Source: Flavobacteriales bacterium UBA5081
GTDB taxonomy: Bacteria; Bacteroidota; Bacteroidia; Flavobacteriales_E; Vicingaceae
DNA: 64,000 bases
Assembly: GCA_002415785.1 (NCBI GenBank)
Contig: DIAJ01000033.1
Coordinates: 191,180 to 255,179 of the forward strand
Direction of reading: 5' to 3'
This document shows positions 43,395 through 51,894 of this stretch, piece by piece (within the stretch, counting starts at the first letter, position 1; every line of letters starts with the position of its first letter). A model generated the notes under the pieces. The model worked only from the letters and a program-made list of their open reading frames with translations, ran no database searches and had not been told where the DNA came from. A program made the translations under genes and the position numbers.

Positions 43395-44066
43395 TTAATT
43401 GATTTCTATATCTACCTCATTCACTCCAAAGCAGCCTCTTGCTTGGAAAGGAACATGCTGGTAACTGGAATCTTCAATGGATACTGCTTCTTTTGCTTTT
43501 TGAAAGTCGACACGACCTATACCAAAATACAAAACTCTTTCACTTTGATTACTTAAAGTGTTTGGAATCTCAAATTGAACTGTATCAATTCTCCCACTGT
43601 CTGCTTGAACCTTATTAAATTCAGCCTCTAATTCACTTATGCCATAATAGAGTGTGTCAGTAGCAGACAGTTGACGACTACCACTTAAATTGATGTAAAC
43701 TGTAGCCAAATTGGTTAAAAACAACTTTAATTGCAAGTTGCTGCCAAGTGTAATTCCTGAAATCAAGTTAGAATAACCACTCTCTTTTAACAAGATAAGT
43801 TCAGCGGTGCCTTCTTCATTTTCTTCCAATTCATAGGTAAATTGAAAATTGCCAGATTCATTTGTAATCGCACTGCCGATTATTAAAGTCTCCGAATTAA
43901 TTGAGCCGCCAAGCGACTTTAATGCAACTTCTGCATTTGTCATAAGCTGTGAGCAGTCCGACTTTAAATTACCTTGAATCGTATGTAAAGAAGTTTCTCT
44001 TTTACAAGCTGCTATCACCGATATTGCCACTAAGGCAAAAAGAGTTATTTTTTTCACCTTTCTCAT
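43395..44066 (-). CDS. Putative lipoprotein, unknown
   Basis: A 223-residue exported protein. The N terminus MRKVKKITLFALVAISVIAA ends in a lipobox with Cys21 (VIAACKRE), pointing to an outer-membrane lipoprotein. The mature part is beta-rich with an Ig-like or carboxypeptidase-regulatory-like stretch (TNESGNFQFTYELEENEEGT). No known family was recognised. It starts 3 bp after the symporter stop codon on the same strand, so the two form an operon, but a functional link is not evident. Confidence 0.7.
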   Translation of the reverse strand: MRKVKKITLFALVAISVIAACKRETSLHTIQGNLKSDCSQLMTNAEVALKSLGGSINSETLIIGSAITNESGNFQFTYELEENEEGTAELILLKESGYSNLISGITLGSNLQLKLFLTNLATVYINLSGSRQLSATDTLYYGISELEAEFNKVQADSGRIDTVQFEIPNTLSNQSERVLYFGIGRVDFQKAKEAVSIEDSSYQHVPFQARGCFGVNEVDIEIN

Positions 44067-44069
44067 GGC

Positions 44070-46133
44070 TTATTTAAATTTCTTAATAGCACCACTTTTA
44101 ATTCGTTCAAAATAATCGATCATCTCTAAACGTACTTCTTTAGAAAGCAACAACAGCCCTAAAATATTTGGAAATGCCATTCCTAAAATCATTAAATCTG
44201 AGAAGTCCAATACCGCTCCCAAACCTACAGAGGAACCAATTACAATAAACACTAAAAAGATTGCTTTGTAAGAGTAATCAGCGGCTTTACTACCACCAAA
44301 TAAGTACGTCCACGCTTTTAGTCCATAATACGACCAAGAAATCATCGTAGAAAAAGCAAAAAGGAAAATGGCTATAACCAAAACAACCTTAAACCACGGG
44401 AAAACGCTACCAAAGGCTGCTGAAGTCAACTCTGAACCTTCTAAGCCTGATGTTCCATCAGCAAAACCGGTAAACACCAAAACTAATGCAGTCATCGTAC
44501 AAACTACAACGGTGTCTACAAATGGCTCTAATAATGCAACCGTACCTTCACTCACCGGTTCGTTAGTTTTAGAAGCCGAATGCGCAATTGAAGCAGAACC
44601 TACTCCGGCTTCATTTGAGAATGCTGCACGTTGGAAACCTACAATCAATACGCCAATAATTCCACCTTTAACCGCAGGTGCATTAAATGCTCCATTGTAT
44701 ATTTCAACAAATACATCACCAACGTTTCCGAAATTCATTCCAATAATAATTAAAGCAAACAAAACGTAAAGTCCGGCCATAAAAGGAACAATTTTGTCGG
44801 TAACTTTAGCAATACTCTTAATTCCTCCAATAATTACAATTCCAACTAAAAGTGCTAAAACTACACCAAACCAAGACCCCATACCTTGGAGACTTGTAAA
44901 CTCACTTGATAGTTGAGCAAAGGCTTGATTGGCTTGAAACATATTTCCTCCACCAAAAGAAGCGCCAATACAGAGTATAGAAAAAATGACTGCTAAGACT
45001 TTCCCCAAGCCACCAAGATTTTTTCTTTTTAAGCCTTCACTTAAGTAATACATCGGTCCTCCGGACACCTCACCTTTATCATTAATGGTTCTGTATTTAA
45101 CCCCTAAAGTACACTCCGTAAATTTACTTGCCATTCCCAGAAGTCCACAGACTATCATCCAAAAAGTAGCACCGGGACCACCTAAAGTAATGGCCACAGC
45201 TACACCCGCAATATTCCCTAAACCAACTGTTGCAGAAAGTGCTGTAGTTAATGCTTGAAAGTGCGAAACTTCTCCTTCATCATTCGGGTTTTCGTAATCT
45301 CCTTTCACTAGTGAAATAGCGTGCCTAACTCCTCGAGCGTTTATAAATCTCATTCGAATGGTAAAGAAGAGGGCTCCACCTACAAGCCAAATCACAATAA
45401 ATGGAATTCCCTTTTCTTGAACATCTCCATTTGGATGAAGCATAGGGCGCGGTTCATCATACACTACAGCTGCTAAGTTCTCAGAACCTACTTCGATAAC
45501 ATGCTGAATGTTATTTTCATCGTAAATAACTTGTCCGTTTTTAACCAAATGGTTTAATGTGCCGCTAGCCTCTGCATAAACTTCTACTTCAGCTCCATCA
45601 TCTTGAACTACATGTGCGATTAATTGACCTTTATCTACTTTAGCTCCATCCTCTACTAACCACTTCTTCAGTGTAATCTTTTTTACATCAGGATTAGCCC
45701 AGCCAGGTGCTTTTACATTTTTCAAATCAGCATAAACTACGGGATCATATATACCAATTGCAGAAAAAGGATCCCAAAAAAGGAAATCCGTCATCACTTT
45801 TACTATTGGCTTAAAAGTGGCGTTCATTCGCTCTTCAATCGAATGTACCGGAACTTCGCCTTTTAAAAGTTGCTCACTACCTTCTGCATCGGTTACTAAA
45901 ACAGTAAACTGACTTCCTTCAGTAATTTCTTCGCTAGAACTTGACTTGAGACTAACAGACTGATGAGACCATCGGTACAAAAATGGTGGCACTCCTCCTT
46001 CTACTTCAACGTAAGCTACTCCATCATTAATTTTTTGAGTAGGGTTATCGTATTTTAACTTCGCCTCAAAATCAGCTGATTGAACTATTGTGCTTGTTGC
46101 TAATAAGACTACAGTAAGCAGTTTTTTAAACAT
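44070..46133 (-). CDS. Alanine:cation symporter (AGCS family) with extracytoplasmic N-terminal and inserted lipoyl-like domain
   Basis: A 687-residue transporter, far longer than the usual 450-550. Residues 1-19 are a signal peptide. Residues 21-95 are a SprB-like beta domain (VEVEGGVPPFLYRWSHQSVS). An amphipathic segment FKPIVKVMTDFLFWDPFS matches the normal AGCS start, but about 110 residues then intervene before the first transmembrane core helix (PFIVIWLVGGALFFTIRMRF). This insert (residues about 140-215) has lipoyl/biotinyl hairpin features (KKWLVEDGAKVDKGQLIAHV and EVEVYAEASGTLNHL) but no lysine in the attachment turn. The rest is standard AGCS (TTALSATVGLGNIAGVA, GGPGATFW, FSNEAGVGSASIAH). 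Substrate probably alanine or glycine with Na+. Confidence 0.88.
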   Translation of the reverse strand: MFKKLLTVVLLATSTIVQSADFEAKLKYDNPTQKINDGVAYVEVEGGVPPFLYRWSHQSVSLKSSSSEEITEGSQFTVLVTDAEGSEQLLKGEVPVHSIEERMNATFKPIVKVMTDFLFWDPFSAIGIYDPVVYADLKNVKAPGWANPDVKKITLKKWLVEDGAKVDKGQLIAHVVQDDGAEVEVYAEASGTLNHLVKNGQVIYDENNIQHVIEVGSENLAAVVYDEPRPMLHPNGDVQEKGIPFIVIWLVGGALFFTIRMRFINARGVRHAISLVKGDYENPNDEGEVSHFQALTTALSATVGLGNIAGVAVAITLGGPGATFWMIVCGLLGMASKFTECTLGVKYRTINDKGEVSGGPMYYLSEGLKRKNLGGLGKVLAVIFSILCIGASFGGGNMFQANQAFAQLSSEFTSLQGMGSWFGVVLALLVGIVIIGGIKSIAKVTDKIVPFMAGLYVLFALIIIGMNFGNVGDVFVEIYNGAFNAPAVKGGIIGVLIVGFQRAAFSNEAGVGSASIAHSASKTNEPVSEGTVALLEPFVDTVVVCTMTALVLVFTGFADGTSGLEGSELTSAAFGSVFPWFKVVLVIAIFLFAFSTMISWSYYGLKAWTYLFGGSKAADYSYKAIFLVFIVIGSSVGLGAVLDFSDLMILGMAFPNILGLLLLSKEVRLEMIDYFERIKSGAIKKFK

Positions 46134-46202
46134 AAATCTTTTCTTTAGTTTTTTGCTAAGCCAACAAATATAATTGATTTCACAAGACTGATAAAGTCGA
46201 AA

Positions 46203-47111
46203 TCAATTTCTATTCATTAATTGTTGATCCAACAATTGCATTCCCTCTTCAAATGAATGTGGTTGATAGTTTAATTCGCGATATGCTTTATCTAAAATAA
46301 ACCCTGTTTTAGGAGGACGCTTAGCTGCTTGATTTAAGGATTTTGAAGATATTACTTCGATAAGTGAATCGTCCAATTGATAATGCTTCGCCACTCTTTT
46401 CACCAATTCAACTATGCTCATAAAATCTTTTCCTGAAATATGAAAAATTCCTTCTTTTTCCTTTTCGGCGATTAATATGCAAGCGTCGGCTAAATCTTCT
46501 GCTAAAGTTGGTGAACGGAACTGATCATTTACAATGGTTAGCTTTTGTTTTTTCTCTAATGCTGCTTTTGCCCAAAGCACAATGTTTGAACGACTCATAT
46601 CTTCTACAATTCCGTAGACAATTATGGTTCTAACTATGCTCCACTTAATTTTAGACTCCTCAAGTAATTTTTCTGATGCCAGTTTTGACTTCCCATAATA
46701 ACTCAACGGGTTTGGCTGATCCGTTTCTTTATAAGGTCCTGCTTCTCCATCAAAAACAAAATCGGTAGAAAGGTGAATTAGGTGTGAGTCGCAAATCTGT
46801 GCAGCTTCAATCAAATATTTAACTGCGGTTACATTTAGTTCCCAGCATCTTTCTTGGTTTTCTTCACAAGCGTCCACATTTGTCATGGCGGCGGTGTTTA
46901 TAATTACCTCCGGCTGGTGTTTTTCAATTAGTTTTAAAACCTCACTTCGGTTAGCAATGTTCATTGATTCATAAACATAACCGTTTTTATCCTTTATTCG
47001 ATTTTCTCCAATAGAGGTGGCTATTAATTGAAAGTTTGAATGATTTTTTAATTTGTGAACTAGCTTTTGACCAAGTAGACCATTGCTTCCTGTGATTAAT
47101 ATTTTCTTCAT
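46203..47111 (-). CDS. SDR-family sugar-nucleotide reductase (RmlD-like)
   Basis: A 302-residue NAD(P)-dependent enzyme of the RmlD_sub_bind group. The Rossmann motif GSNGLLGQKL is at residues 8-17, NTAAMTNVDACEENQ is the RmlD hallmark, STDFVFDGEAGPYKE and the catalytic YYGKSK (YxxxK) follow. RmlD reduces dTDP-4-keto-rhamnose, but no other rml gene is nearby, so the substrate may differ. It probably makes an activated sugar for surface polysaccharide or acts in another extended-SDR reaction. Confidence 0.82.
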   Translation of the reverse strand: MKKILITGSNGLLGQKLVHKLKNHSNFQLIATSIGENRIKDKNGYVYESMNIANRSEVLKLIEKHQPEVIINTAAMTNVDACEENQERCWELNVTAVKYLIEAAQICDSHLIHLSTDFVFDGEAGPYKETDQPNPLSYYGKSKLASEKLLEESKIKWSIVRTIIVYGIVEDMSRSNIVLWAKAALEKKQKLTIVNDQFRSPTLAEDLADACILIAEKEKEGIFHISGKDFMSIVELVKRVAKHYQLDDSLIEVISSKSLNQAAKRPPKTGFILDKAYRELNYQPHSFEEGMQLLDQQLMNRN

Positions 47112-47173
47112 TAGTATGAATCAGTTTGTCGCAAAAGTAAATATTCAAGAAGCAATAAGAACGATATTACACC

Positions 47174-47404
47174 TTATAAATCCCAAACTGTTTTGCGCCT
47201 TTTTAGCTTAAACATGTATTTATGTTCCAGAATAAAAGCCATGATTAGATAAATAAGTATTGGTGAGCCTAAAGTCAGAAATGAAAGATAAATAAAGAAC
47301 AAGCGAATTCTGGCGCTTTTAATTCCTAGTTTTTTGCCCCACCAAGCGCAAACTCCAAAGGCGTAGCGCTCAAAAAAATCTTGTATTTTGTCAGTAATTT
47401 GCAT
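47174..47404 (-). CDS. PspC-domain small membrane protein
   Basis: A 76-residue protein. The PspC core is visible as FGVCAWWGKKLGIKSARIRL, then one or two tightly packed helices FFIYLSFLTLGSPILIYLIM. PspC proteins sense or adapt to envelope stress in the phage-shock response; in Bacteroidota stand-alone PspC-like genes are frequent and uncharacterised. It starts 1 bp before the DUF2851 stop region (gap of one base) and closes the purM-prfA-pyrF-DUF2851 run. Confidence 0.8.
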   Translation of the reverse strand: MQITDKIQDFFERYAFGVCAWWGKKLGIKSARIRLFFIYLSFLTLGSPILIYLIMAFILEHKYMFKLKRRKTVWDL

Positions 47405-47405
47405 T

Positions 47406-48683
47406 TTATTCTTTCTTTAAAATTGCATTTCCAAGGATGCAAGTTAAGCATTTTTTAAAATCACAATGCTTATTTTTTAATTGAATTAATGCCTGAGAGT
47501 GAAAAGCACTCTCTAAAGGTGCTCCTAAATTATTCCATTTTTTTGTAATTGAATTCTTTTCTGCCGGTAATTTTTCCAATAACTCAAGCGCTCGATCTTT
47601 GAATTTACCGTCACCTTTCACCTGCCCGTAATTAAAAAGCAAGGGGGAAACAACATTGATTAATAATATTTCAATGGATTGTTTGCCCATTTTTTTAGTT
47701 TGTCTCCTTGCGGCAGGCACATCAAATCTATAATGCGACTCCCAATAATCAGATGCTTCAACTTTAAAAAATGAGGTTAATTCTTCAACTTGACTTTTTT
47801 CAACTAAAGGAGAAAAGAATTTTTGGTACTTATTAATTAGCGCTGCTAACTGTGCTAACCTAATTGTAGGAAAGTTGGAAGGACGCATGCGCATAAACTT
47901 CCACAAACTAACATCCATTGATTTTAGTTGATACTTTTTCGCTAAATAGCGATACTCCTTTTGCAGTTTCAATGGATAATCCCCTTTAAAATTTTCGTTC
48001 AAAAACCCTGCCTGACCAAATAACAATGCCTCCAGCTGCATTAAACTTTGCTGATGTTTTCGCAAAAGTGAAAATGGCAAAGTAGTAGACAAAAGTTCAA
48101 ATGGAGTAGCATTTACTTTAAAACCAAAATAGCGACACAAAAGTTGGTAAAACACTTCTTCCCAATCATTCGTATGTAGTTTGAGCAAGCGATCAAGTCG
48201 AGAAGACTTCTCCTCTAACCTTTCCACCATCATTCTGTTCAACTGTTGACTGACGTATATTTCCTCTAGATTGGTAAAATCATTTTCACAGGGAATCCAA
48301 TCCTTACTTTTATTTAAAGCTTCAAATTTCTCTAAAACGACTCTATTTACTCTGCCTTTTAGTTCAAGCGTTGGAATCAAATCGCCATTTGCTCTTTTTA
48401 CCGGCTGATCATCTTCCCAAACCAAGTGTAGAATCACTTTGTCGTACACCTTATCATCTTGATGACCGTGTTTATACCAGTCTGAAGAGCGCAAATGAAC
48501 TTCGACATTTCCTGCCCATTCCGTATTGTCAATCCTTAGTCGGCTATTAAAGAAGTCCGGACCTGAATCAAAATTATGCATACCGGCATTAATCACCTCT
48601 AGTTGCTCTCCGTTTACACACTTTAAGGAGTGTGGATTGAACCGTTGAAATTTCCAAATGTAATGTAGGAAGTCTTCTGTCAT
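47406..48683 (-). CDS. DUF2851 family protein
   Basis: A 425-residue soluble protein, common in Bacteroidota. The family N terminus is clear: MTEDFLHYIWKFQRFNPHSL and AGMHNFDSGPDFFNSRLRID with WAGNVEVHLRSSDWYKHGHQ. The C terminus ends with a cysteine cluster (HCDFKKCLTCILGN) that could bind a metal. The acidic and histidine residues in the N-terminal part (DSGPDF, EVHxxSSDW) look nuclease-like, but I cannot assign a reaction. It follows pyrF by 21 bp in the same operon. The function is unknown. Confidence 0.9.
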   Translation of the reverse strand: MTEDFLHYIWKFQRFNPHSLKCVNGEQLEVINAGMHNFDSGPDFFNSRLRIDNTEWAGNVEVHLRSSDWYKHGHQDDKVYDKVILHLVWEDDQPVKRANGDLIPTLELKGRVNRVVLEKFEALNKSKDWIPCENDFTNLEEIYVSQQLNRMMVERLEEKSSRLDRLLKLHTNDWEEVFYQLLCRYFGFKVNATPFELLSTTLPFSLLRKHQQSLMQLEALLFGQAGFLNENFKGDYPLKLQKEYRYLAKKYQLKSMDVSLWKFMRMRPSNFPTIRLAQLAALINKYQKFFSPLVEKSQVEELTSFFKVEASDYWESHYRFDVPAARRQTKKMGKQSIEILLINVVSPLLFNYGQVKGDGKFKDRALELLEKLPAEKNSITKKWNNLGAPLESAFHSQALIQLKNKHCDFKKCLTCILGNAILKKE

Positions 48684-48704
48684 AGAAGACTAAATTAGCG
48701 CTTT

Positions 48705-49511
48705 TTAGCTTAAAAAAACAGCCATCTCCTCTTGATTTTTTCTAGCGGCAGCAGTTGCTGCTTCAGCGAAGTCTTCTCCATTTGAAGCATAAATAATTCC
48801 TCGGGAAGAATTAATTAACAAGCCTACTTCTTCATTCAAGCCGTGTTTGCAAACCTCTTCCAAGCTACCTCCTTGTGCGCCCACTCCGGGAACCAATAAA
48901 AAATGATTAGGGATAATTTTTCTTATTTCTGCTAGTGATTCGGCTTTAGTAGCCCCCACCACATACATCATATTTTCATCGCTTCCCCATCGAGAAGTCG
49001 TTTTTAAAACCTTTTCAAATAGCTTCTCTCCGCTCTTTAATTCTTCAAACTGGAAATCATATGCCCCTTGATTTGATGTAAGTGCTAATACAATTGCCCA
49101 TTTCCCTTCCTGATTTAGAAAGGGCTGAACGGAATCACTCCCCATATAAGGAGCTATGGTTACAGAATCAAAATTGTAGGTTTCAAAAAAAGTTTTTGCA
49201 TACATAGCCGAAGTATTACCAATATCGCCTCTTTTGGCATCTGCGATGGTGAATATTTCATTCGGAATATAATCGATCGTTTTTGCTAAGCTCTCCCAAC
49301 CTTTAGCACCCATTGCTTCGTAAAAAGCAATGTTAGGTTTGTAAGCTACGCAATAATCTTTTGTTGCATCAATGATTCGTTTATTAAACTCAAAAATGGG
49401 ATCTTCAAAATCCAATAAAAATGAGGGGATTTTTGCAAGGTCGGTATCTAAACCTACACATAAAAATGACTTTTTTAATCGGATTTGATCGAGGAGCTGT
49501 TGTTTGTTCAT
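48705..49511 (-). CDS. pyrF: Orotidine 5'-phosphate decarboxylase (type 2)
   Basis: A 268-residue enzyme for the last step of de novo UMP synthesis. The active-site motif TIADAKRGDIGNTSAMYAKT carries the DxKxxD catalytic array, and VGLDTDLAKIP, YKPNIAFYEA and LLVPGVGAQGG are typical of the longer type 2 branch. It lies between prfA and DUF2851 genes, a common arrangement in Bacteroidota. Confidence 0.96.
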   Translation of the reverse strand: MNKQQLLDQIRLKKSFLCVGLDTDLAKIPSFLLDFEDPIFEFNKRIIDATKDYCVAYKPNIAFYEAMGAKGWESLAKTIDYIPNEIFTIADAKRGDIGNTSAMYAKTFFETYNFDSVTIAPYMGSDSVQPFLNQEGKWAIVLALTSNQGAYDFQFEELKSGEKLFEKVLKTTSRWGSDENMMYVVGATKAESLAEIRKIIPNHFLLVPGVGAQGGSLEEVCKHGLNEEVGLLINSSRGIIYASNGEDFAEAATAAARKNQEEMAVFLS

Positions 49512-49557
49512 CTAAAAGGTTTGTTTATAAATATTAATGGGAAACAAAAATAATCTC

Positions 49558-50655
49558 CTACCCCACTGCATTTTCATCTTCTAGGCCTGCCTTTAATTTT
49601 TCAGCATTTTCAGCCATACGCAGAGCTTCTATAATTTCTCCAATTTCTCCACCAATAATGGCATCCAAATTATATAAAGTCAAGTTAATCCTGTGGTCAG
49701 TAACTCGACCTTGTGGATAATTGTAAGTTCTAATTTTTGCTGAACGATCACCGGTAGAAACCTGAGATTTCCTGTTCGCAGCGATTTCTTTTTCTTTCTT
49801 TTCAACTTCAGCTTCGTAAAGTCTGGTACGCAAAACCTTCATGGCTTTATCGTAGTTTTTTAACTGCGAACGACCATCTTGACATTCCACAACCACACCT
49901 GTTGGGATATGCGTTAAACGCACAGCTGACTCCGTTTTGTTAACGTGCTGCCCACCTGCTCCTGAAGAACGATAAGTATCTTTTTTAATATCAGCAGGGT
50001 TAATTTTTACATCCACTTCATCTGCTTCCGGCAAAACAGCTACTGTAGCTGCTGAAGTGTGAACTCTACCTTGAGTTTCTGTTTGTGGCACTCGCTGTAC
50101 ACGATGAACTCCGGATTCATACTTCATAATTCCGTAAACACTATCGCCTGTCACTTCAAAACCAATCTCTTTAAAGCCACCGGCAGTTCCTTCATTAACC
50201 GTTGTGATTTCATGTTTCCAACCTTTGCTCTCAATGTACTTGGTGTACATTCTATAAAGGTCGCCGGCAAAAATACTAGCTTCATCACCTCCTGCACCTG
50301 CTCGAATTTCAATGATTACGTTTTTATCGTCGTCAGGATCTTTTGGAATGAGCATCAATTTTATCTTCTCTTCCAAGTCAGGTAGCTTATCTTCTAGTTC
50401 TGAAAGCTCCATTTTAGCCATCTCCCTAAACTCCTCATCTTTTTCTTTCCCTAAAATTTCTTTAGAAGATTTTATGTTATCCAATACATTTTTATACTCT
50501 TCATAAACATCAACAATCTCTTTTAAATCGCTGTATTCTTTATTCAACTTTACATAGCGATTCATATCCGCAATAATATCGGGATCGGTAATCAGTTGAG
50601 CAACCTCTGTCCAACGATCTTTTATAGAAGCTAATTTTTCTAATAAACTACTCAT
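49558..50655 (-). CDS. prfA: Peptide chain release factor 1
   Basis: A 365-residue release factor that recognises UAA and UAG. The peptidyl-tRNA hydrolysis motif SSGAGGQHVNKTESAVRLTH is intact, and the codon-recognition tripeptide appears as PQT in RVPQTETQGRVHTSA, the form I expect in Bacteroidota instead of PAT. The domain I helices and the C-terminal stem YNYPQGRVTDHRINLT are normal. The gene follows purM by 3 bp. Confidence 0.97.
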   Translation of the reverse strand: MSSLLEKLASIKDRWTEVAQLITDPDIIADMNRYVKLNKEYSDLKEIVDVYEEYKNVLDNIKSSKEILGKEKDEEFREMAKMELSELEDKLPDLEEKIKLMLIPKDPDDDKNVIIEIRAGAGGDEASIFAGDLYRMYTKYIESKGWKHEITTVNEGTAGGFKEIGFEVTGDSVYGIMKYESGVHRVQRVPQTETQGRVHTSAATVAVLPEADEVDVKINPADIKKDTYRSSGAGGQHVNKTESAVRLTHIPTGVVVECQDGRSQLKNYDKAMKVLRTRLYEAEVEKKEKEIAANRKSQVSTGDRSAKIRTYNYPQGRVTDHRINLTLYNLDAIIGGEIGEIIEALRMAENAEKLKAGLEDENAVG

Positions 50656-50658
50656 TCC

Positions 50659-51828
50659 TTAATATTTATATTCTCCGTATGGTGAACGAATGGTCAATTC
50701 TGTTTTATCTGAAGCTTCGCAACGACCTACTATTTGAGCATCTACTCCAAAACTTCTAGAGATTTCGATGATATCAGCAGCATACTCTTCAGGCAAATAA
50801 ATTTCCATCCGATGCCCCATATTAAATACCTTATACATCTCCTTCCAATCAGTCTTTGATTCTTCTTGTATCAATTTAAACAATGGAGGAATTTCAAACA
50901 AATTATCTTTAATCACATGTATATTTTCAACAAAATGCAATACTTTAGTTTGTGCCCCACCGCTACAATGAACCATCCCATTAATATGACTTCTATGTTT
51001 GTCTAAAATAGCTTTAATAATCGGTGCATAAGTTCTAGTAGGTGATAAAACCAATTTTCCTGCATCGATTGGACTCCCTTCCACTTTATCAGTCAATTTT
51101 TTTGTTCCGGCATATACCAACTCTTCGGGAACATCATGATCGTAGGATTCAGGATATTTTTCTTTCAAATATTTTGCAAACACATCATGCCGAGCAGATG
51201 TTAATCCATTGGACCCCATTCCGCCATTATATACGGATTCATAATTGGCTTTTCCGGAGGAAGCTAAACCAACAATAACATCACCTGCTTGAATATTTTT
51301 ATTATCGATTACTTCACTTCGCTTCATACGGCAACTTACCGTAGAATCGACAATGATTGTTCTTACTAAGTCTCCAACATCTGCAGTTTCGCCACCTGTA
51401 CTATAAATTCCAATACCATGAGACCTTAATTCCTCCAGAATTTCTTCTGTTCCATTTATGATTGCCGAAATCACCTCGCCGGGAACTAAATTTTTATTTC
51501 TGCCAATAGTTGATGATAAAAGGATTTTATCTGTTGCTCCTACGCAAAGTAAATCATCAATATTCATGGCAATGGCATCCATGGCGATTCCTTTCCAAAC
51601 GGATAAGTCGCCGGTTTCTTTCCAATACATATATGCCAAAGACGATTTGGTTCCTGCACCGTCAGCATGCATGATGATACAATGTTCATCACTTCCCGTC
51701 AAATAATCGGGAACTATTTTGCAAAATGCCTTAGGAAACAACCCTTTGTCTACATTTTTAATAGCAGCATGCACATCTTCTTTAGATGCAGACACGCCTC
51801 TTTGACTATACTTTTCTGATTGACTCAT
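50659..51828 (-). CDS. purM: Phosphoribosylformylglycinamidine cyclo-ligase
   Basis: A 389-residue ATP-dependent enzyme of purine synthesis, converting FGAM to AIR. Characteristic are RGVSASKEDVHAAIKNVDKG, IMHADGAGTKSSLAYMYWKE and AMNIDDLLCVGA. I start at ATG 51828 (MSQSEKYSQRG); the in-frame ATG ten codons upstream lies inside the preceding terminator region and adds foreign residues. It leads the run purM-prfA-pyrF-DUF2851-pspC. Some downstream glycine-rich loops differ from E. coli PurM, as is usual for this longer Bacteroidota form. Confidence 0.95.
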   Translation of the reverse strand: MSQSEKYSQRGVSASKEDVHAAIKNVDKGLFPKAFCKIVPDYLTGSDEHCIIMHADGAGTKSSLAYMYWKETGDLSVWKGIAMDAIAMNIDDLLCVGATDKILLSSTIGRNKNLVPGEVISAIINGTEEILEELRSHGIGIYSTGGETADVGDLVRTIIVDSTVSCRMKRSEVIDNKNIQAGDVIVGLASSGKANYESVYNGGMGSNGLTSARHDVFAKYLKEKYPESYDHDVPEELVYAGTKKLTDKVEGSPIDAGKLVLSPTRTYAPIIKAILDKHRSHINGMVHCSGGAQTKVLHFVENIHVIKDNLFEIPPLFKLIQEESKTDWKEMYKVFNMGHRMEIYLPEEYAADIIEISRSFGVDAQIVGRCEASDKTELTIRSPYGEYKY

Positions 51829-51834
51829 TTTTAG

Positions 51835-51876
51835 CAATAAAAAAACATCCATTATCAAAAAAGTAATGGATGTTTT
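51835..51876 (-). terminator. Rho-independent terminator of the PorE-like gene
   Basis: Perfect 13-bp arms AAAACATCCATTA (51842-51854) and TAATGGATGTTTT (51864-51876) enclose a nine-base loop. On the minus strand a T-run follows, about 19 bp after the stop codon and just upstream of purM. Confidence 0.85.
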
Positions 51877-51894
51877 AGGTTATAAATATATTCG

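Noticed and set aside
49558..50655. PQT in place of PAT in release factor 1 as a sign of altered stop-codon reading
   Set aside because: To my knowledge PQT is normal in Bacteroidota RF1, so no recoding is implied.
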